Assembly: GCA_019916065.1 (NCBI GenBank)
Contig: CM034236.1
Location: forward strand, 52,170,690-52,234,689
Source: Vitellaria paradoxa
Taxonomy: Eukaryota > Streptophyta > Magnoliopsida > Ericales > Sapotaceae
Direction: 5' to 3'
DNA length: 64,000 nucleotides
The position numbers were made by a program, and so were the translations under genes. The notes beneath the pieces are model-generated. The model was not told where the DNA came from. It did no database searches and worked only from the letters and a program-made list of their open reading frames with translations. Position 1 is the stretch's first letter, and each line of letters starts with the position of its first letter. Below, in pieces: positions 1 to 12,298 of this stretch.

Positions 1-720
1 TTTAATTATTTATTTACTATGAAATATATTTTATTAAATTATTTTTGATAAATAATATAATTAAATTATAATTAATATATTTTATATTTATTAAATTATA
101 TGATATAATATTTATATTTCATTCAATTATTTTTAATAAATAATATAATTTAATATATTTTATTTTTATTGAATTAATGATTTTAATAAATAATTTACTG
201 TATTAATTCAATTAATTATATTAATTAAATTAAATTAATATAAAATATATTTTATTAAGTTCTATTAATTTTTTAAAACTAATAAAATTAAATATTTTTT
301 AAAATAAAAAACTAATAATTATAAATAAACTTGCATAACAAACGCAGTTTCAGTTTTCATTTCAAAAAAAAAATAAATGGTAACAGAAAACAAAAAACAA
401 AAAACGACAATAGAAAAATAATAACAAAAAAATGATAGCGTTGTCAAACGGGCCCTTATTGTCCACTTTCAGTTTCATTTCGTGAATCTTCAAATTATTA
501 TTATTACTTTTTTTTTTTTTGAAGTTGGATCTTCGAATTATTTATGGAACACACTTATGTTGAATTGAAACAAATATGCCAATTGTTCTAAAATCATAAG
601 AGCTCCCATAACTCGGTTAAAAAAAATATCAATTTAAGACAACAAATTTAAACCTATGGAGAATAAATTAAAATCAAGGATAAGGATAATTAACTTGGCT
701 TTAAAAGAACACGGGCATGT
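1..720. other. AT-rich intergenic DNA, no gene
   Basis: Positions 1-340 are almost pure A/T with loosely repeated blocks of the type taaataatataattaa. Positions 340-460 are A-rich and end in a short stretch (gttgtcaaacgggccc) of the kind found at MITE ends. No open frame has sensible composition and no RNA gene is visible. Confidence 0.6.
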
Positions 721-826
721 GAGATTATGATATGTGTTTCAACAAGGCTTTCTGTCCGTGCATGGCCCAAAAAAAAACAAAAAAATTCACAATCTCCTTG
801 GGATAAGGAATTGCGCTGCTTCCGAA

Positions 827-828
<2 letters not shown>

Positions 829-857
<29 letters not shown>
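829..857. repeat. (CCAG)n microsatellite
   Basis: About seven tandem copies of a CCAG tetranucleotide. It sits in a locally less AT-rich patch (720-960) whose two overlapping short frames are made mostly of the repeat and show no protein-like features. I do not call a gene here. Confidence 0.85.
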
Positions 858-1603
858 TTTGCTTCTTCCCTTTCCGTCTATCGCCTACAAAACCAAGCAT
901 GTGGATGAGGATCCTTCTCGGGTCTCTGAAAGTTTACTTGCTTGTCCTTGATGATGAGAAGCCAATTTAATTTCCACCCCCCCCCCCCTTTAATTTTGAT
1001 GTCATTGACTGCAATACCACATGAGTTTTCTACTTCAAAAGTGAGTAAGCTGAGATTTCGGAGGGGCTGATGCAGGTCACTGTTTCATGCACTTGCATTA
1101 ATTAATTAATTAAGTACAACTGGCTGCCGTTTAGCAGTAAAAGCTTGGCCTCTTTTTGAGCCCCTAGACGTGTACAGTTTCTGCGTTCAGAAAGTTCCAT
1201 TTGAGAGTGAGTTACAGAAGTTAATGATGTTATTATATACATATATGTAATAATATATATTAATATAAAAAAAATCTCATATAATTTAAGTAATTTATTC
1301 TTTCTAAATTTTAATTTTTTATTTATTCGACCTAATTTGGTATAAAGAAATTGAATGAAATGATTATTCTCATAAATTTATTCCATTACCATGTTTAGTA
1401 TGCCTTTTTATAACGGAAATGATCCTTCCTAAAAAGTCCCTGATTTTTATATTTCAGGGAATGGCCATTACCCTCAATCCATATCCTAGGTCATAAAATT
1501 ATTATTTCATCTCTAGACTTTCTTTTGTCCAAATTTGTATTATGGACTCTTTAAAAGGATAAAAAATATTCATTGACATGTTTTGAATAAATAAACAAAA
1601 TTT

Positions 1604-2824
1604 GGATTAAATATCTACTTACCCTTTAAACTATCAATTTTTTTTTCTTTCCCCCTTCAACTATCAATGGAACTTTCTTCTCCTTCAACTATCATTTTTT
1701 TCATTTAATAAGGACAAATCAAATTTTTCATCTAATAGATGGATGGAAAAGTTAGTCCAAAGACTATATTAGTCTTTTAGCTTAAATATCTATTTACTCC
1801 TTAAATTATTACTTTTTTTAACTTTCCCCTTCATCTATCAATTGAACTATAACGAGAGTATTTTGGGTTAAATATCTACATTGAACTAAATTGGCACAAA
1901 AGCTAATGGCTTATTTTTTGATTGCGTATGCATCGCATTATTTTTACGGGTGATGTTTACAATTTATTTGTTTGCCAAAACAAAAAAAATTATGCGATGC
2001 TATGCAATTAAAAAATAAGCTAGTAACTTTTGTGCGAATCCTTTTGTCACATGCTGGCTTACATATGTATTGCGTGTGCCTCAGTCTCTAATTAAATGAA
2101 AACCACCATTATCACTATTATTAAATCAAACTGGTAAGATTATTATTATATATAAAGCAATTCAATTGCAATATAAAATAACTCAATTCCAACGCCATCA
2201 ATCTCAAAAAGTAGATTTTTTGAAATAAAAATGTGTTACTCGATACTTACAAGTCGGTTTTATTCCGATGGGAGCCCTCAAAACCTATGCCATTTTTGAA
2301 ACCCTAGCTTTATTGATGAAAACCCTTCAGATTCGCAATGGAGTTGAAAAACGGTGACTGAACTAAAAAGTCCCAATTGATTTAAAATAAAAAAGGTCCC
2401 CAAGTTTTTAGACCAATTAGAAGGTTATAGGTTTGCTTTGACCGGCATAAATTTACTTGCTAAACAAATTAGAAAATTATAAGTTTGCTCTGCCAACTAT
2501 CAAGATCCCACAATGGAGTTGACCATCATAAGTCTGCTTTGAATCATTTCGAAAATATTTGGTTTGATCGGAAAAGTTTATTTTGATCAATAAATTAAAA
2601 ACCCTTAGTTGTTTTAAGTGAATGAAATGTCCATATTACCCCCTTTTTTCATTAGTTAAAAAAAAATAGTTAACAATTTCCATCACAAATTTTGGATGGA
2701 AAACATGATTTGTCCTTAGTAAAAAAGAAAATGATAGTTGAAGGGGGAATGGAGTTCAATTGTTAGTTGAAGGGGGAAGTAAAAAAAAAATTGATAATTT
2801 ACGGGATAAGTAGATATTTAACCC
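1604..2824. mobile_element. MULE-type non-autonomous element with long TIRs
   Basis: The left end (ggattaaatatctacttacc, 1604 on) and the reverse complement of the right end (gggttaaatatctacttatc, ending at 2824) match for roughly 140 bp, including the 'cccccttcaactatca' and 'aaggacaaatcaa' blocks. The direct repeat aacaaaattt flanks it at 1594-1603 and 2825-2834. A 9-10 bp target duplication with long TIRs is the pattern of Mutator-like elements. A degraded third copy of the TIR lies near 1784-1880. There is no transposase frame, so it is non-autonomous. Confidence 0.8.
1890..2042. repeat. Nested inverted repeat (probable MITE)
   Basis: The left arm contains gcacaaaagctaatggctta then a stretch ending atgcatcgcat. 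The right arm is the imperfect reverse complement (atgcgatgctatgcaatt, then agcttattttt and acttttgtgc on the other strand). The arms are about 60 bp with a short AT-rich centre. It lies inside the 1604-2824 element, so it is either a nested insertion or an internal hairpin of that element. Confidence 0.6.
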
Positions 2825-3609
2825 AACAAAATTTGACCTGATCTAAAATTGACCGATAAAAAGATGATTTTAGTCCTAAGACTTTTTTTTGCTCATATTC
2901 ACATTCTACATTACTCAAAATAGTAAAAAATATTTATTAACATGATTTTAATGGTGAAGCAAAATTTCCCAAATTTGAACTTGTGTTGTAAAATGATCAT
3001 TTTATCTATTACCCTCCTTTTTTACTCAAATTCAAATTTGATATTCTCAAGAGATTAGAAAATATTTATTGATATATGTTTTACTAGCTAAAATAGTTTT
3101 AACTCGATTTGAACTCGAACTATGAAATTACTACTTTAGTCATAACATATTCCTGAGCCCGCTTCTACGCTCAGGAATAAAATTATAATTTTATCCAATT
3201 CCTATTGTTGTCATAACCCAAGTTTACTTGCCTGTCATTGATGATGTCAACGTATATATTTTTTTAATGATTTGGGTAGTTAATGATATTGTAATTTTAT
3301 TTCTGAGCTCGTTTTAGCTCAAGTTCGCATTTTAAGCTATCCAAATCATTAAAAAATATTCATCGACCCATTCTTAATAGTTAAGCGAATTTTAGCTTAA
3401 TTTGAAACCAGACTGTAAAATTATCACTTTATTCTTAGGTCCATTTTTGGGCCAAATTTATATTCTGGTTTTCATGAAAGGTTAAAAACTATTTATTGGC
3501 ATATTTTTTAATAATTAGGTAAATTTTTGCTCCATCCAAACCCAAGTCATAAAATGAAAATTTTATTGCTATGCTTATTTTTTGCTTAAAGTCATATTCT
3601 AAAAATAAA

Positions 3610-5345
3610 TTTTATTTTTACAATTTAAAAAAAATTAATGTTAGTAGTTTTTCTAATATTTTATTTTATTTCATTATATTGAAAATATGAAACCAAATTA
3701 TAAAAATATGAATGTTCATTCTACTTCGATGATTTTTATGTTGACAACCAAACAAAAAAATAACATGTTCATTCTATTTTATTTCTATTTTTATTCTATT
3801 CTATTCTCACCTTTTACTATATACCAAGTATTGGCTTCAAGTTTGTCAAAGAGACCCATCTTCCTAATTAATACAATACTTTTGTAGTATATCAATTATT
3901 GAGACATTATTATTTGTTAAGATATTTTGTTAATATTCTGCATTTACTTTGATTTTTGTTGATTATTTATTTTTGTTAGGATCTTTTATGGGTTTTAAGT
4001 TTTTTAAATTGTGAGGAGTTCTTAATCGATCATCAAATATTTTGAAAGTTTAGGTTTGGCTTACCTGATTATTAATTATTTTTTTATAATAAAAATTATT
4101 ACATGATATAATAATAATGTGATAAGATTAAATAATATTATTTGAATATTTAATATAAACGAAATTTATCAAACGGAGCTCAAATCTTAACATCTTTTAA
4201 GGGGAGCCTGGTTACCAAACAACTTCACCCTCGCAATATACGATAAGCCTAGTCATCACGATAAAGCCCGAACCATTTACACAACTACAATCAATCATAA
4301 AACTTTTTTTTTATTTTTCTCTCTTTGGAAAATGTCTTTTACTAAAATTTTTTACAATCAACTTTGTATCAAGATGAAGTGAGGATGATATTTTTATAAT
4401 AAATATGTATGCTAATAGTGATTAAATTACAACAGAGCTTTATCAACTTTTCTCGACATAAAGAAATCTGCCTGTGCAGCACAGCCTTTTATTTTTTTTT
4501 ATTTTTTGTGGAAATTGGTCTAATCTCAGACCACATTTTGCATGGTGCACAACACTGATGGCTCTTCGTACATCAGAAGGGCTTAATAGTATGAGTTTAG
4601 GCCACGGTTTTCTAAATTTTCAATTTTCGTTTTTTTTTATTTTTAAATTTGACAATAAAAATTCATTTTCTAATTTTTTTATTTTTCAAATTTAAAAAAT
4701 AAAAATAATTTTTGAAAATTTTTAAAATTATGAAAATATAAAAAATATATTTTCTCAAATTTTAATTTTTAATTTTCTCCATAACCATCATTCACAACTA
4801 TACCCCTCATCCCTACGACCCACCTCTAGCCACTATTGTTGACTATCACTATCTCCGACTATTGGACTACCTAGTTGCCACCCACTTTCGGCCATTTAAC
4901 CCCGTTGTCTCCTAGAGCCACTAACCTCTGACCACACCATTGTAGTCGGCTACCCTTCTTTTGCCGCTGATTATTATTCACCTCTAATCACTACTACTAG
5001 CTGCCACTCGCCGCTAGCTATCACCTACCTCCGCCTGCTCCCGCTACTCATTTTCGATCATACCACCATCGTTCGCTACTATCTCAATGATATAATTACC
5101 AATCAACAATTACTGTTAACAAACATATTTTCAAATTTTTATTTTTTCCCACTATAAAATTGAAACTAAAAATCAAAAATTGAATACAAAAACTAAACAC
5201 AAAAATTAAAAATTAACAATTTGGTCAAATATGCCCTTAATTTTGATATTTGTGAGTGCAATGGATTTTTTTTTTTTTTGGGGCACGGATTTAAGAATAT
5301 GATATGTCTAGATAATTATTTTTTATATTTTATTAAATTAAAACA
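3610..5345. other. Intergenic, no gene; possible decayed TIR element
   Basis: AT-rich with no coding frame. Positions 4610-5240 hold T-rich and A-rich flanks (ttttcaatttttg types) that are roughly inverted to one another around an unusually C-rich, T-poor core (4790-5060). This arrangement resembles a decayed non-autonomous DNA transposon. I could not find a convincing target duplication. Confidence 0.4.
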
Positions 5346-5355
5346 TGAGGACATG

Positions 5356-5624
5356 GGGTTAAGGAGGCTGCAGTGAAAATATCTACTGTAAGGGCTGCAG
5401 TGGAAAAATAGAGGATGGAGATTTGTTTACCTTTTAATAATACGTGACTTTGATATTCCACATTAATTGTGCTCCAATCAAATTTTTAAAATTTTTATTT
5501 TTATTTTAAAAATAATTTTAATTAAAATAAATTGGAACTATTTGATTAAATGCAAACAAATCCCTACTCTTCATTTTCCACTGCAGCCCCTGCAGTAGAT
5601 ATTTTTACTGCAGCCCCTGGAACT
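5356..5624. mobile_element. MULE-type MITE, 269 bp
   Basis: The left arm (ggctgcagtgaaaatatct at about 5365, running to the 'gatttgttt' block near 5430) is inverted on the right, where the reverse complement reads ggctgcagtaaaaatatct, followed by the second ggctgcagtgg block and gatttgttt. The TIR is about 65-70 bp. The direct repeat tgaggacatg flanks it at 5346-5355 and 5625-5634, fitting a 9-10 bp target duplication. Confidence 0.85.
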
Positions 5625-6477
5625 TGAGGACATGACCTTTTGTGATATTCTATTTGTATTTGTGTAAAAGAATTATTACATTGAAAATGTATCAAAATTA
5701 AACTCTAATAATTAAGACAATTAATCTAATTAATATGCTTTCATCTACTATAGAAGAAGACCCTCAGTGTTTCCATTTGTCAAATAAATCGGCTAAATTA
5801 TCTCTAGCTAGGAACCCCACAATCTACAGGGAATGAAACCCAAAACAAAATAAATATAGATCTAGGGGTCCACGTGCTTACGGCTTTTGAAGTGAGAAGG
5901 AGAGAAGGCAGGCAGGAAGGTGAAGGTTCCTCAGAAAATCAAATTGATCAAGACTAACAATGGAGGAATCTAAGACGTGGGATGGCGAAAGATCCGCCGA
6001 TGCTTTTGCTGTTTAAGTTGCCCACTTTAATTTTATCATCTCTGTCTATTCTTCATCTATCTGCCAGCTAACAATCCCCATACAATTGAATGTAAAATAA
6101 ATATATAATTCCAATATTACTCTGTTAGACATCCATGCACACCCACACACATGCACTCATTACACATTAATTTCTTGTTTCCCATGACAACTGAGATTTT
6201 CTATTATTATTATTATTATTATTATTATATTATTATTAAGAAATATCTCTTGTTAATTCCTTCGTATTAATTATTTCCTTATTTTAAGTCAAACCCATCA
6301 CCCAATAATATAAGAACATAAGTTTGAACTCTACAAATACGCCTTCATCATCATTAGTTGAGGAAGAGCTAGTCTTATATAGTAGATAGCTCAAGTTCCA
6401 GTTTGTATATATATATATATATATTATTTCTCCCTCTCAGAGAAGGGCTTGGTCACTACACTTCTTACTTGGGTAAC
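5625..6477 (+). promoter_or_regulatory. Upstream region of the RHD6-like gene
   Basis: No gene. A long TAT/TTA repeat lies at about 6200-6235 and a (TA)n run at 6406-6425, about 55-70 bp before the presumed start codon, where a TATA box would be expected. The stretch from 6427 to 6477 is C/T-rich, like a plant 5' leader. Promoter assignment is by position only. Confidence 0.35.
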
Positions 6478-7904
6478 ATGTTAGCTCAATTTTCGACGAC
6501 TCCTCATCACCGGATCTCTATTCGTTTGATGGTGATCAGCAGCACAAGGCCGTGACAGAAAGGGCTAATAATCAGACGGTGGCGGTAAGTCGATCTCCTT
6601 CACTTGGCAGAGCCACAAATATTTACCAGCAGCCCGAGGAAGCTCATTATTCTGTGATCACCTTCAAAGCAGCTGGGTACAATAGTAATTTGATGCATGA
6701 CACTGGATCTTTTCTCAGCTTCGGCCAAAATGATCAGCAAATTCTCCAAAACTCTTTTCCAAAGATTAGTTCTAGCGGTCATCATCACGACTACAACTCA
6801 ATCTGGGATGAGATTATGATCCATGATTCCGTCAATCCTAAGTGCAGCGCCACTAGTAATTTACGCCTCTCCCCATATTTCAACAGCGTCCAATCCACTA
6901 GCCCTTGTGGAGGAGAGCCGTTTGTGTGGCCAAACTCTGAAAGAAATGCCACCATCAATGGAGGCAGCCAGGATCAGTTAGGAACTTATCGAGAACCAGG
7001 ATTCAATAAGCGTCCCCACATGGTAATTTGAACACTTCATCTGAAATCAATTGACTCAAATTGCACCATTACAATTGTGCTTAGATTTTCTAATCATGAA
7101 TTTTAGTTTAATATGTATATGTGGGTATATATATATATATATATATGGAACTTTTAGGTGGTTTCATCTTATTTTGTGACTGATTGTGTTGTATTATACA
7201 TAAACTTCAGGGAGAGAGTGCTGAGCAAGCTCTGAAGAGGCAGTGCAGCACAATCAGTGCAACAAAGAAACCCAAACCAAAGTCAACGTCTACATCCAAG
7301 GATCCACAAAGTATTGCAGCCAAGGTATACAAATATAATTGTTTTGCTTCTTCTTAAAGCTAACACAATTAATTTTGATGTCGACAAAGTTTGGCTGCAA
7401 ATTCAAGTAAAAGAACCATGAAGAAAAGATTTTAGCGTTGAGGGAATGTTTGTGCTGCAGAATCGACGAGAAAGGATTAGTGAGAGGTTAAAGATACTGC
7501 AGGAACTTGTTCCCAATGGTTCCAAGGTGGGTTCAATTTCTAGTTAATTGTTATCAAAAGTCAAGTAACATCTGGAATATATATATATTTATATATTAAT
7601 TGTTTTTTTTATAATTAATTGCAGGTTGATTTGGTAACCATGTTAGAGAAAGCCATTAGCTATGTCAAGTTTCTTCAATTACAAGTGAAGGTGTGAATTC
7701 AAATCGTCGAGTTCCCTCGTGATGAAAAGATTATTGTGTGTATATATATATGACACCTAATTTTAATTTTATGTGTTGCAGGTATTGGCGACTGATGAAT
7801 TTTGGCCGGCGCAAGGGGGAAAAGCGCCCGATCTTTCCCAAGTTAAGGAAGCAATTGATGTCATCCTCTCATCTCAAAAAGACAGAAGCTCAAGCTCAAA
7901 GTGA
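6478..7904 (+). CDS. RHD6-like: bHLH transcription factor, RHD6/RSL1 class (five exons, frame problem in exon 1)
   Basis: Exons are 6478-7022, 7211-7324, 7461-7526, 7625-7690 and 7782-7904, all with GT..AG borders and phase 0. Exons 2-5 read without a break: a Lys/Ser linker, then KDPQSIAAKNRRERISERLK (basic region and helix 1), ELVPNGSKVDLVTMLEKAI (loop and helix 2), YVKFLQLQVKVLATDEFWPA and the class I tail GGKAPDLSQVKEAIDVIL. As I recall RHD6 (about 300 aa), the basic region, helices and FWPAQGGKAPD tail are nearly identical, while the long N-terminal part (exon 1) is variable. The family acts in the nucleus to start root-hair development, upstream of RSL4-type factors. Oddity: the exon 1 frame has no ATG; it is closed upstream by TAA at 6474. 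The only nearby ATG (6478) is one base out of frame. One extra T in the TTTT run at 6490-6493 would join them. This could be a sequence error, a real mutation, or an unseen upstream exon. Confidence 0.88.
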
Positions 7905-7948
7905 TTTCTACTTAAAGAAGAAGAAGAAAATGGCCATGAGGAGGATTA

Positions 7949-7985
<37 letters not shown>

Positions 7986-9106
7986 AAATGGTTGGTTTAG
8001 TTTGTTTTATAAGGAAAAGCTGACTTTTGGAAGCAAGTAATGTTGGGCTAACAAAATATGAATCGGAAAAAATATTTGTGCTTCTGGGAGCTGGAACTGC
8101 AGCCTTGTTCCACTTTCAGTATCTAGATAATTATCTTCATAGTTTACCTCTTTTTTTTTTTTTTTTTCCTTTTAATGCAATGTTAGGATATGAATGTTAG
8201 GATGAGAATTGATGATTAAGGTTGTATTACCATTGGCCAGATAATTGAAGTTCCTTTTGTTCATGGGTTTATTATTGGCATTAATTAGTTTTAGTTTAAT
8301 TTCCTTTTTGCTTGAAAGCTTACATACATAGACATATATATATATATATACAAGGGTGGAGTTACATTGCAGGTTACGGTGGGCTCTAACCCACTGTAAA
8401 GAAAAAAAAAAGGAAAAAAAAGGATTTTCACTAAGCAAATTTTGAATAAAAAAAATTAGTCCAACTCATTTTTTAAACAATTCAACCCATCACTTAAACA
8501 GTCCAACTCTAGTTAACACTATATGAGATCTTTAATTTATTAAGTTTTGAGTTACAATTTAGAGCATTCTGTAATCCTAACCCTGCCCCTATATATATAT
8601 ATATATATATATATGCATTCATTTGGAGTGATACAAAGTTTTAAAAAGGGAGAAAAATATTGAAAATTTTAAAATTATTCATTTTTTATTTCACTGTATG
8701 AATTACGAATTCACAATTTATCTCATTTTATTTCGTTTCTTATCACTCCAAATGCACTACATATATATATATATATTTATGTATTTCAAGATGTTGAGGG
8801 ACTATTTTGACAAATTACTAATAAACTCATAAACCGCTATAATTATAAAAATTTTTAACTCTTTTCAAACAACTGCTATCCAGTCAGCCTTTGGTTGCAA
8901 ACAGGTTAATAATATTGAAACTGGGATTTGCTGAGAAAATTATAGTTATGCAAAATACTAGTGTTCTAGTGAAGCTAATTAAAATTTGAATGTAGGAGCT
9001 AGAGAATTTGGCTGTTATAACATAGAAAGAAATATATATGGCAAACTAAGGTGCATGCTCTTTATCAGGAAATTAATTCTTCTTCTTCTTTTTGTTCTTT
9101 TAATTA

Positions 9107-9108
<2 letters not shown>
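7905..9108. other. Intergenic 3' of the RHD6-like gene, with MITE and (TA)n runs
   Basis: Holds the gene's 3' region, several (TA)n microsatellites (7955-7981, 8336-8350, 8591-8614, 8760-8777) and one small MITE (8620-8754). No further coding frame or RNA gene is visible. Confidence 0.5.
8620..8754 (-). mobile_element. Small MITE with perfect 14-bp TIR
   Basis: Begins catttggagtgata and ends with its exact reverse complement tatcactccaaatg (8741-8754). It sits inside (TA)n repeats on both sides, so a short TA-type target duplication cannot be proved. The inner sequence (atgaattacgaattcacaat, then tatctcattttatttc) matches other copies in this window at 35975 and 44966. Confidence 0.8.

Positions 9109-9162
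<54 letters not shown>
9109..9162. repeat. (TA)n microsatellite, about 26 units
   Basis: The longest pure TA run in the window. The short frame that crosses it (Tyr-Ile repeats) is a by-product. Confidence 0.95.
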
Positions 9163-9166
<4 letters not shown>

Positions 9167-11452
9167 TAGAAGCAACAACCACTCTAAAAAATTTGAAATC
9201 CAGTGCACCTTAAAAAAAATTGAATTTCTTTCTGCAATGGAAAAAAAAAAAAAGAAATTAAAACACTCCTAAAAAGAGAGAAACTTTAAACATATTCAAG
9301 GGTAAAAATCAATTAAACTTTTGATTTAAAAAATTAATATTTACACCGCTTATAATTAAGACTCAGTGAATTTAAATAATTTTAATTTTTCAATTGAAAG
9401 ACTAAAACGTTTATTGTAAATTAAAGAAGTTAGTGTGGGAACATAGTTTTTTCGAATTTCAGATATTTTAAGTGATTGTTGCCTTTAATAATTGATAAAA
9501 GTTTTAACCAAACAAAATAAAAAAATAAAAAATAAAATTGGTTTTAAAGAGCCACACGGTGACAACACTGAAAATGGATGGGATATAAACATTGATATAA
9601 AAGGAATAATTGTAAAATTAGTTATCTTTAATTACGTTAACGAAATCACTCATAATTTGATGTGAGGAAAATGATTATGGGTTTGATCATAATTTGATGT
9701 GAGGACAATGATTATGGGTTTGAAAATACACTATTAGAAATAAAATTGGCATGGGTCTGTTGTGGCCCCTTCACGAGCAGAGCCCGTAGGTGCACTGATC
9801 CAAGGGTGGGGAGGCCACAGCGGATCCTGCTATACAATAAGGCCCCGGTTCCATTGACATCAAATATTTTAGTCAAGACAATTGAAGAAACCCTTAATTA
9901 GTTGAAATTAATTATAATATGGAATGAATCTTTTTTTTTTTTTTTGGTCAGAATTTTTATGAGTTATCTGCACAACTCTCTCTCCTCTCTGCGTCTGTAA
10001 ATATTTATTTGGAAATGAAAGGGGACCATAAGATATGGATGGCTTCCATTGAGGATCACATGGCTAGGCACATGCTCCAATCCCATCCGTAACTGTATAA
10101 CATTCGAAGCCAGCTCAAGACTAATCTGAGCCCGCTGAATTTTATTACTGGATAAACTTATTTTTTGAACTTAATACGACGGACAGACTTGAGATTTGGA
10201 GGGCATATTAACAACTTATGCGTTTGTATTTACTTTACATTTGTCTTAGGGTTAGTTTGGTAAACTAAGGCCATGTTCAGGGGCATTAAAAGTCACCAAT
10301 TTTAACTAATGATTGTACTTTCTACAATCAAATTTCTTCTCGTATCACCTTTATATTACATTTTTCTACTTTTATTGTACTTTTTGACCAACTTTTTATC
10401 AATCAAACACCCCTAAAAAAAGTCAGCACTTTTTTTTTTTATTTTTTAACATTAAAATTTATTTATTTTAGTTTTTGGATGTAGAATAAGAGAATTTACA
10501 TGTGGTAAAATTTATCAAAACCAACAAGAAATTATAGTAAAGAATTACGAAAAATATGGGTTTTCCTTTATTTATTTATTTATTTATTTTTAGAGTTTAC
10601 CAATCTAACCCTTAATATCTTAAACATTTAAGCCATCATCTTCTGTTGGGACTTTTTGAATATTTAATTTGGTAGAAATAATGATATGATACTTCCATTT
10701 CTGACTTAGTTCTGATGTCTGTTCTGTACTTCATTTTCTTTAATTTTTTTTTTCTCTTCAAGTACTTCGATCATTCTATAGACCCTCATGTTGAGATCCA
10801 TTAATTTTGGTACATGCATTGATCTCTCTGTGGAAGTCCATGCAGGGTATGCATTAACAATAATTGGATGGTCGATGTGTCTCCAGAACAGCTCAAAGAA
10901 TTCAAATTCTCTTGTTCCTCTCAATTGGGTAATCACCTATTATTTTATATCCAATCACCGGGATTCCACAACAAGATAATTCCACTAAATTTCTTTTTTT
11001 TTTCCCCTCTTAAATTTCAAATTCCTTTGACAGGTAAATATAAAAAAATCGACCTTATCATACTGGCTCAAAAAAGTAAATTAAGAAGAATTGGAATTAA
11101 TACCGACATTTGTTAAATAATAGTGAGAAAGAAAATAATTATTCGGTAATTTAGTAAAATATTAGTTTTAAATTCTCAATTCGAAACTACAACCTATTTT
11201 TTATGTTCCAACTTTTTTATTATTGTCGTGCGTCTTTTATTTAAATATTATTTTATGTAAGTAAAAAGGACACATGGCAATAGAGGGAATTTACGATAAT
11301 GCAGGGTAGGACGTAATTACCAAAGAAAAAGGTCATATGAAATCATATTGAGGGACTAAGAAATAATTGGGAATTAAGACAAGCTGTTAAACATATGTAA
11401 TGACACATGAATAAAATTGTGTGGGTTGTCGTGTGTTATCTTTTATTAGTTA
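9163..11452. other. Intergenic, no gene
   Basis: AT-rich. Positions 9660-9720 contain a near-duplicate (gatgtgaggaaaatgattatgggtttga and a second copy about 37 bp on). A GC-richer patch at 9750-9850 has no coding frame. Positions 10270-10420 (aggggcattaaaagtc .. caatcaaacacccct) look like a decayed small MITE. The frames at 10700-11110 have no recognisable protein features. Confidence 0.45.
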
Positions 11453-11600
11453 GAGTATGTTTAGAATAATAAAAAGTGAGATAAAATAAAATAAATTGAA
11501 ATAAATTATGAATTTATAATTTGTATAGTGAAGTAAAAAATAAATAATTTTTAAAAATTTTTAAAGACTTTTAAAAAAAATCAACAAACTAAATGCAACC
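11453..11600 (+). mobile_element. Decayed MITE copy
   Basis: Carries the shared inner sequence aagtgagataaaataaaat, a 'tgaatttataatttgtatagtgaa' block, and aataatttttaaaaattttt, as in the copies at 19122, 35975 and 40768. Its terminal repeats are degraded. Confidence 0.55.
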
Positions 11601-11808
11601 TTAATTGATCAGTTCACCAGTTGGGTACACACGTGCCTGATTAGATTACAGCCTAGAAGTGAAATGAATTGAGTGATACAGAAGAGCTGACTTTGATCTC
11701 TGTCTTATTTGTGTGTATTATATACATATATTTATATATATATATATATTGTATATGGTTTTTGGTCTAAGTGATGTCCTGGGAAATAAATGGGAACCAT
11801 GCATATAA

Positions 11809-12298
11809 TGTAAACACCAAAATATAAATATTATGTGTATGTGAATATATAAATATTAAAATAAATTAATACAGAAGGTATATATCTTTTTGCTCCATGA
11901 TCTTAATTTGATTTATGATTAAACCATCTTTGAAACTAGAAAATTAAGGTTAAATTAGTAGAGTTTAATTTCTTCTGGATCACAATCAATATGATAGTTA
12001 TCAATGGGAAGAACTGTGTGTATATTGTAAAGAAAAAATGGAACTTACCCATATATATAAAAGGTAAACACTAAACTTACTAGATTCTCCTATAAAAAAG
12101 CCTACAGTGGGTTTAACAATTGGCCTACACTAACTGTTCAACCTTAATATCCCTATTAGGTGCACATAGACCCAATAATATAAATCACAACAAATGAATC
12201 TTATTATATATATCTCTATCTTTAACTTGGTTCTAACTCATTTTTTATAAAATAAAAATTAATTAATGTATCCTTGATATACAGAAACTATAAAAATA
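11809..12298 (-). repeat. 3' LTR of the copia element
   Basis: Begins TGTAAACACC. It can be aligned along its length with 18102-18577: shared blocks include atcttaatttgatttatgat, catctttgaa, ggaagaactgt, ttggttctaac and the end region ..gatataca. The inner edge is decayed (uncertain by about 5 bp). On the minus strand it is preceded by caagtgggata, which resembles a polypurine tract. Confidence 0.85.

Larger units (their letters stand above)
1425..3610. repeat. Degenerate tandem paragraphs, split by a transposon
   Basis: Blocks of roughly 120-140 bp recur in 2870-3600. Each contains versions of aaaatatttattgacatg, a G/C-poor stretch resembling 'taaagcaaaattt', then 'tgaactcg..tgtaaaattatcactttat' and 'ctcaaattcatattct'. 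About five decayed units can be followed. The same paragraph is present at 1425-1603, so the element at 1604-2824 inserted into a pre-existing array. No coding potential is seen. Confidence 0.55.

Noticed and set aside
7738..7983. Separate 81-residue gene starting in intron 4
   Set aside because: It is an out-of-frame reading of the last RHD6-like exon plus a TA repeat.
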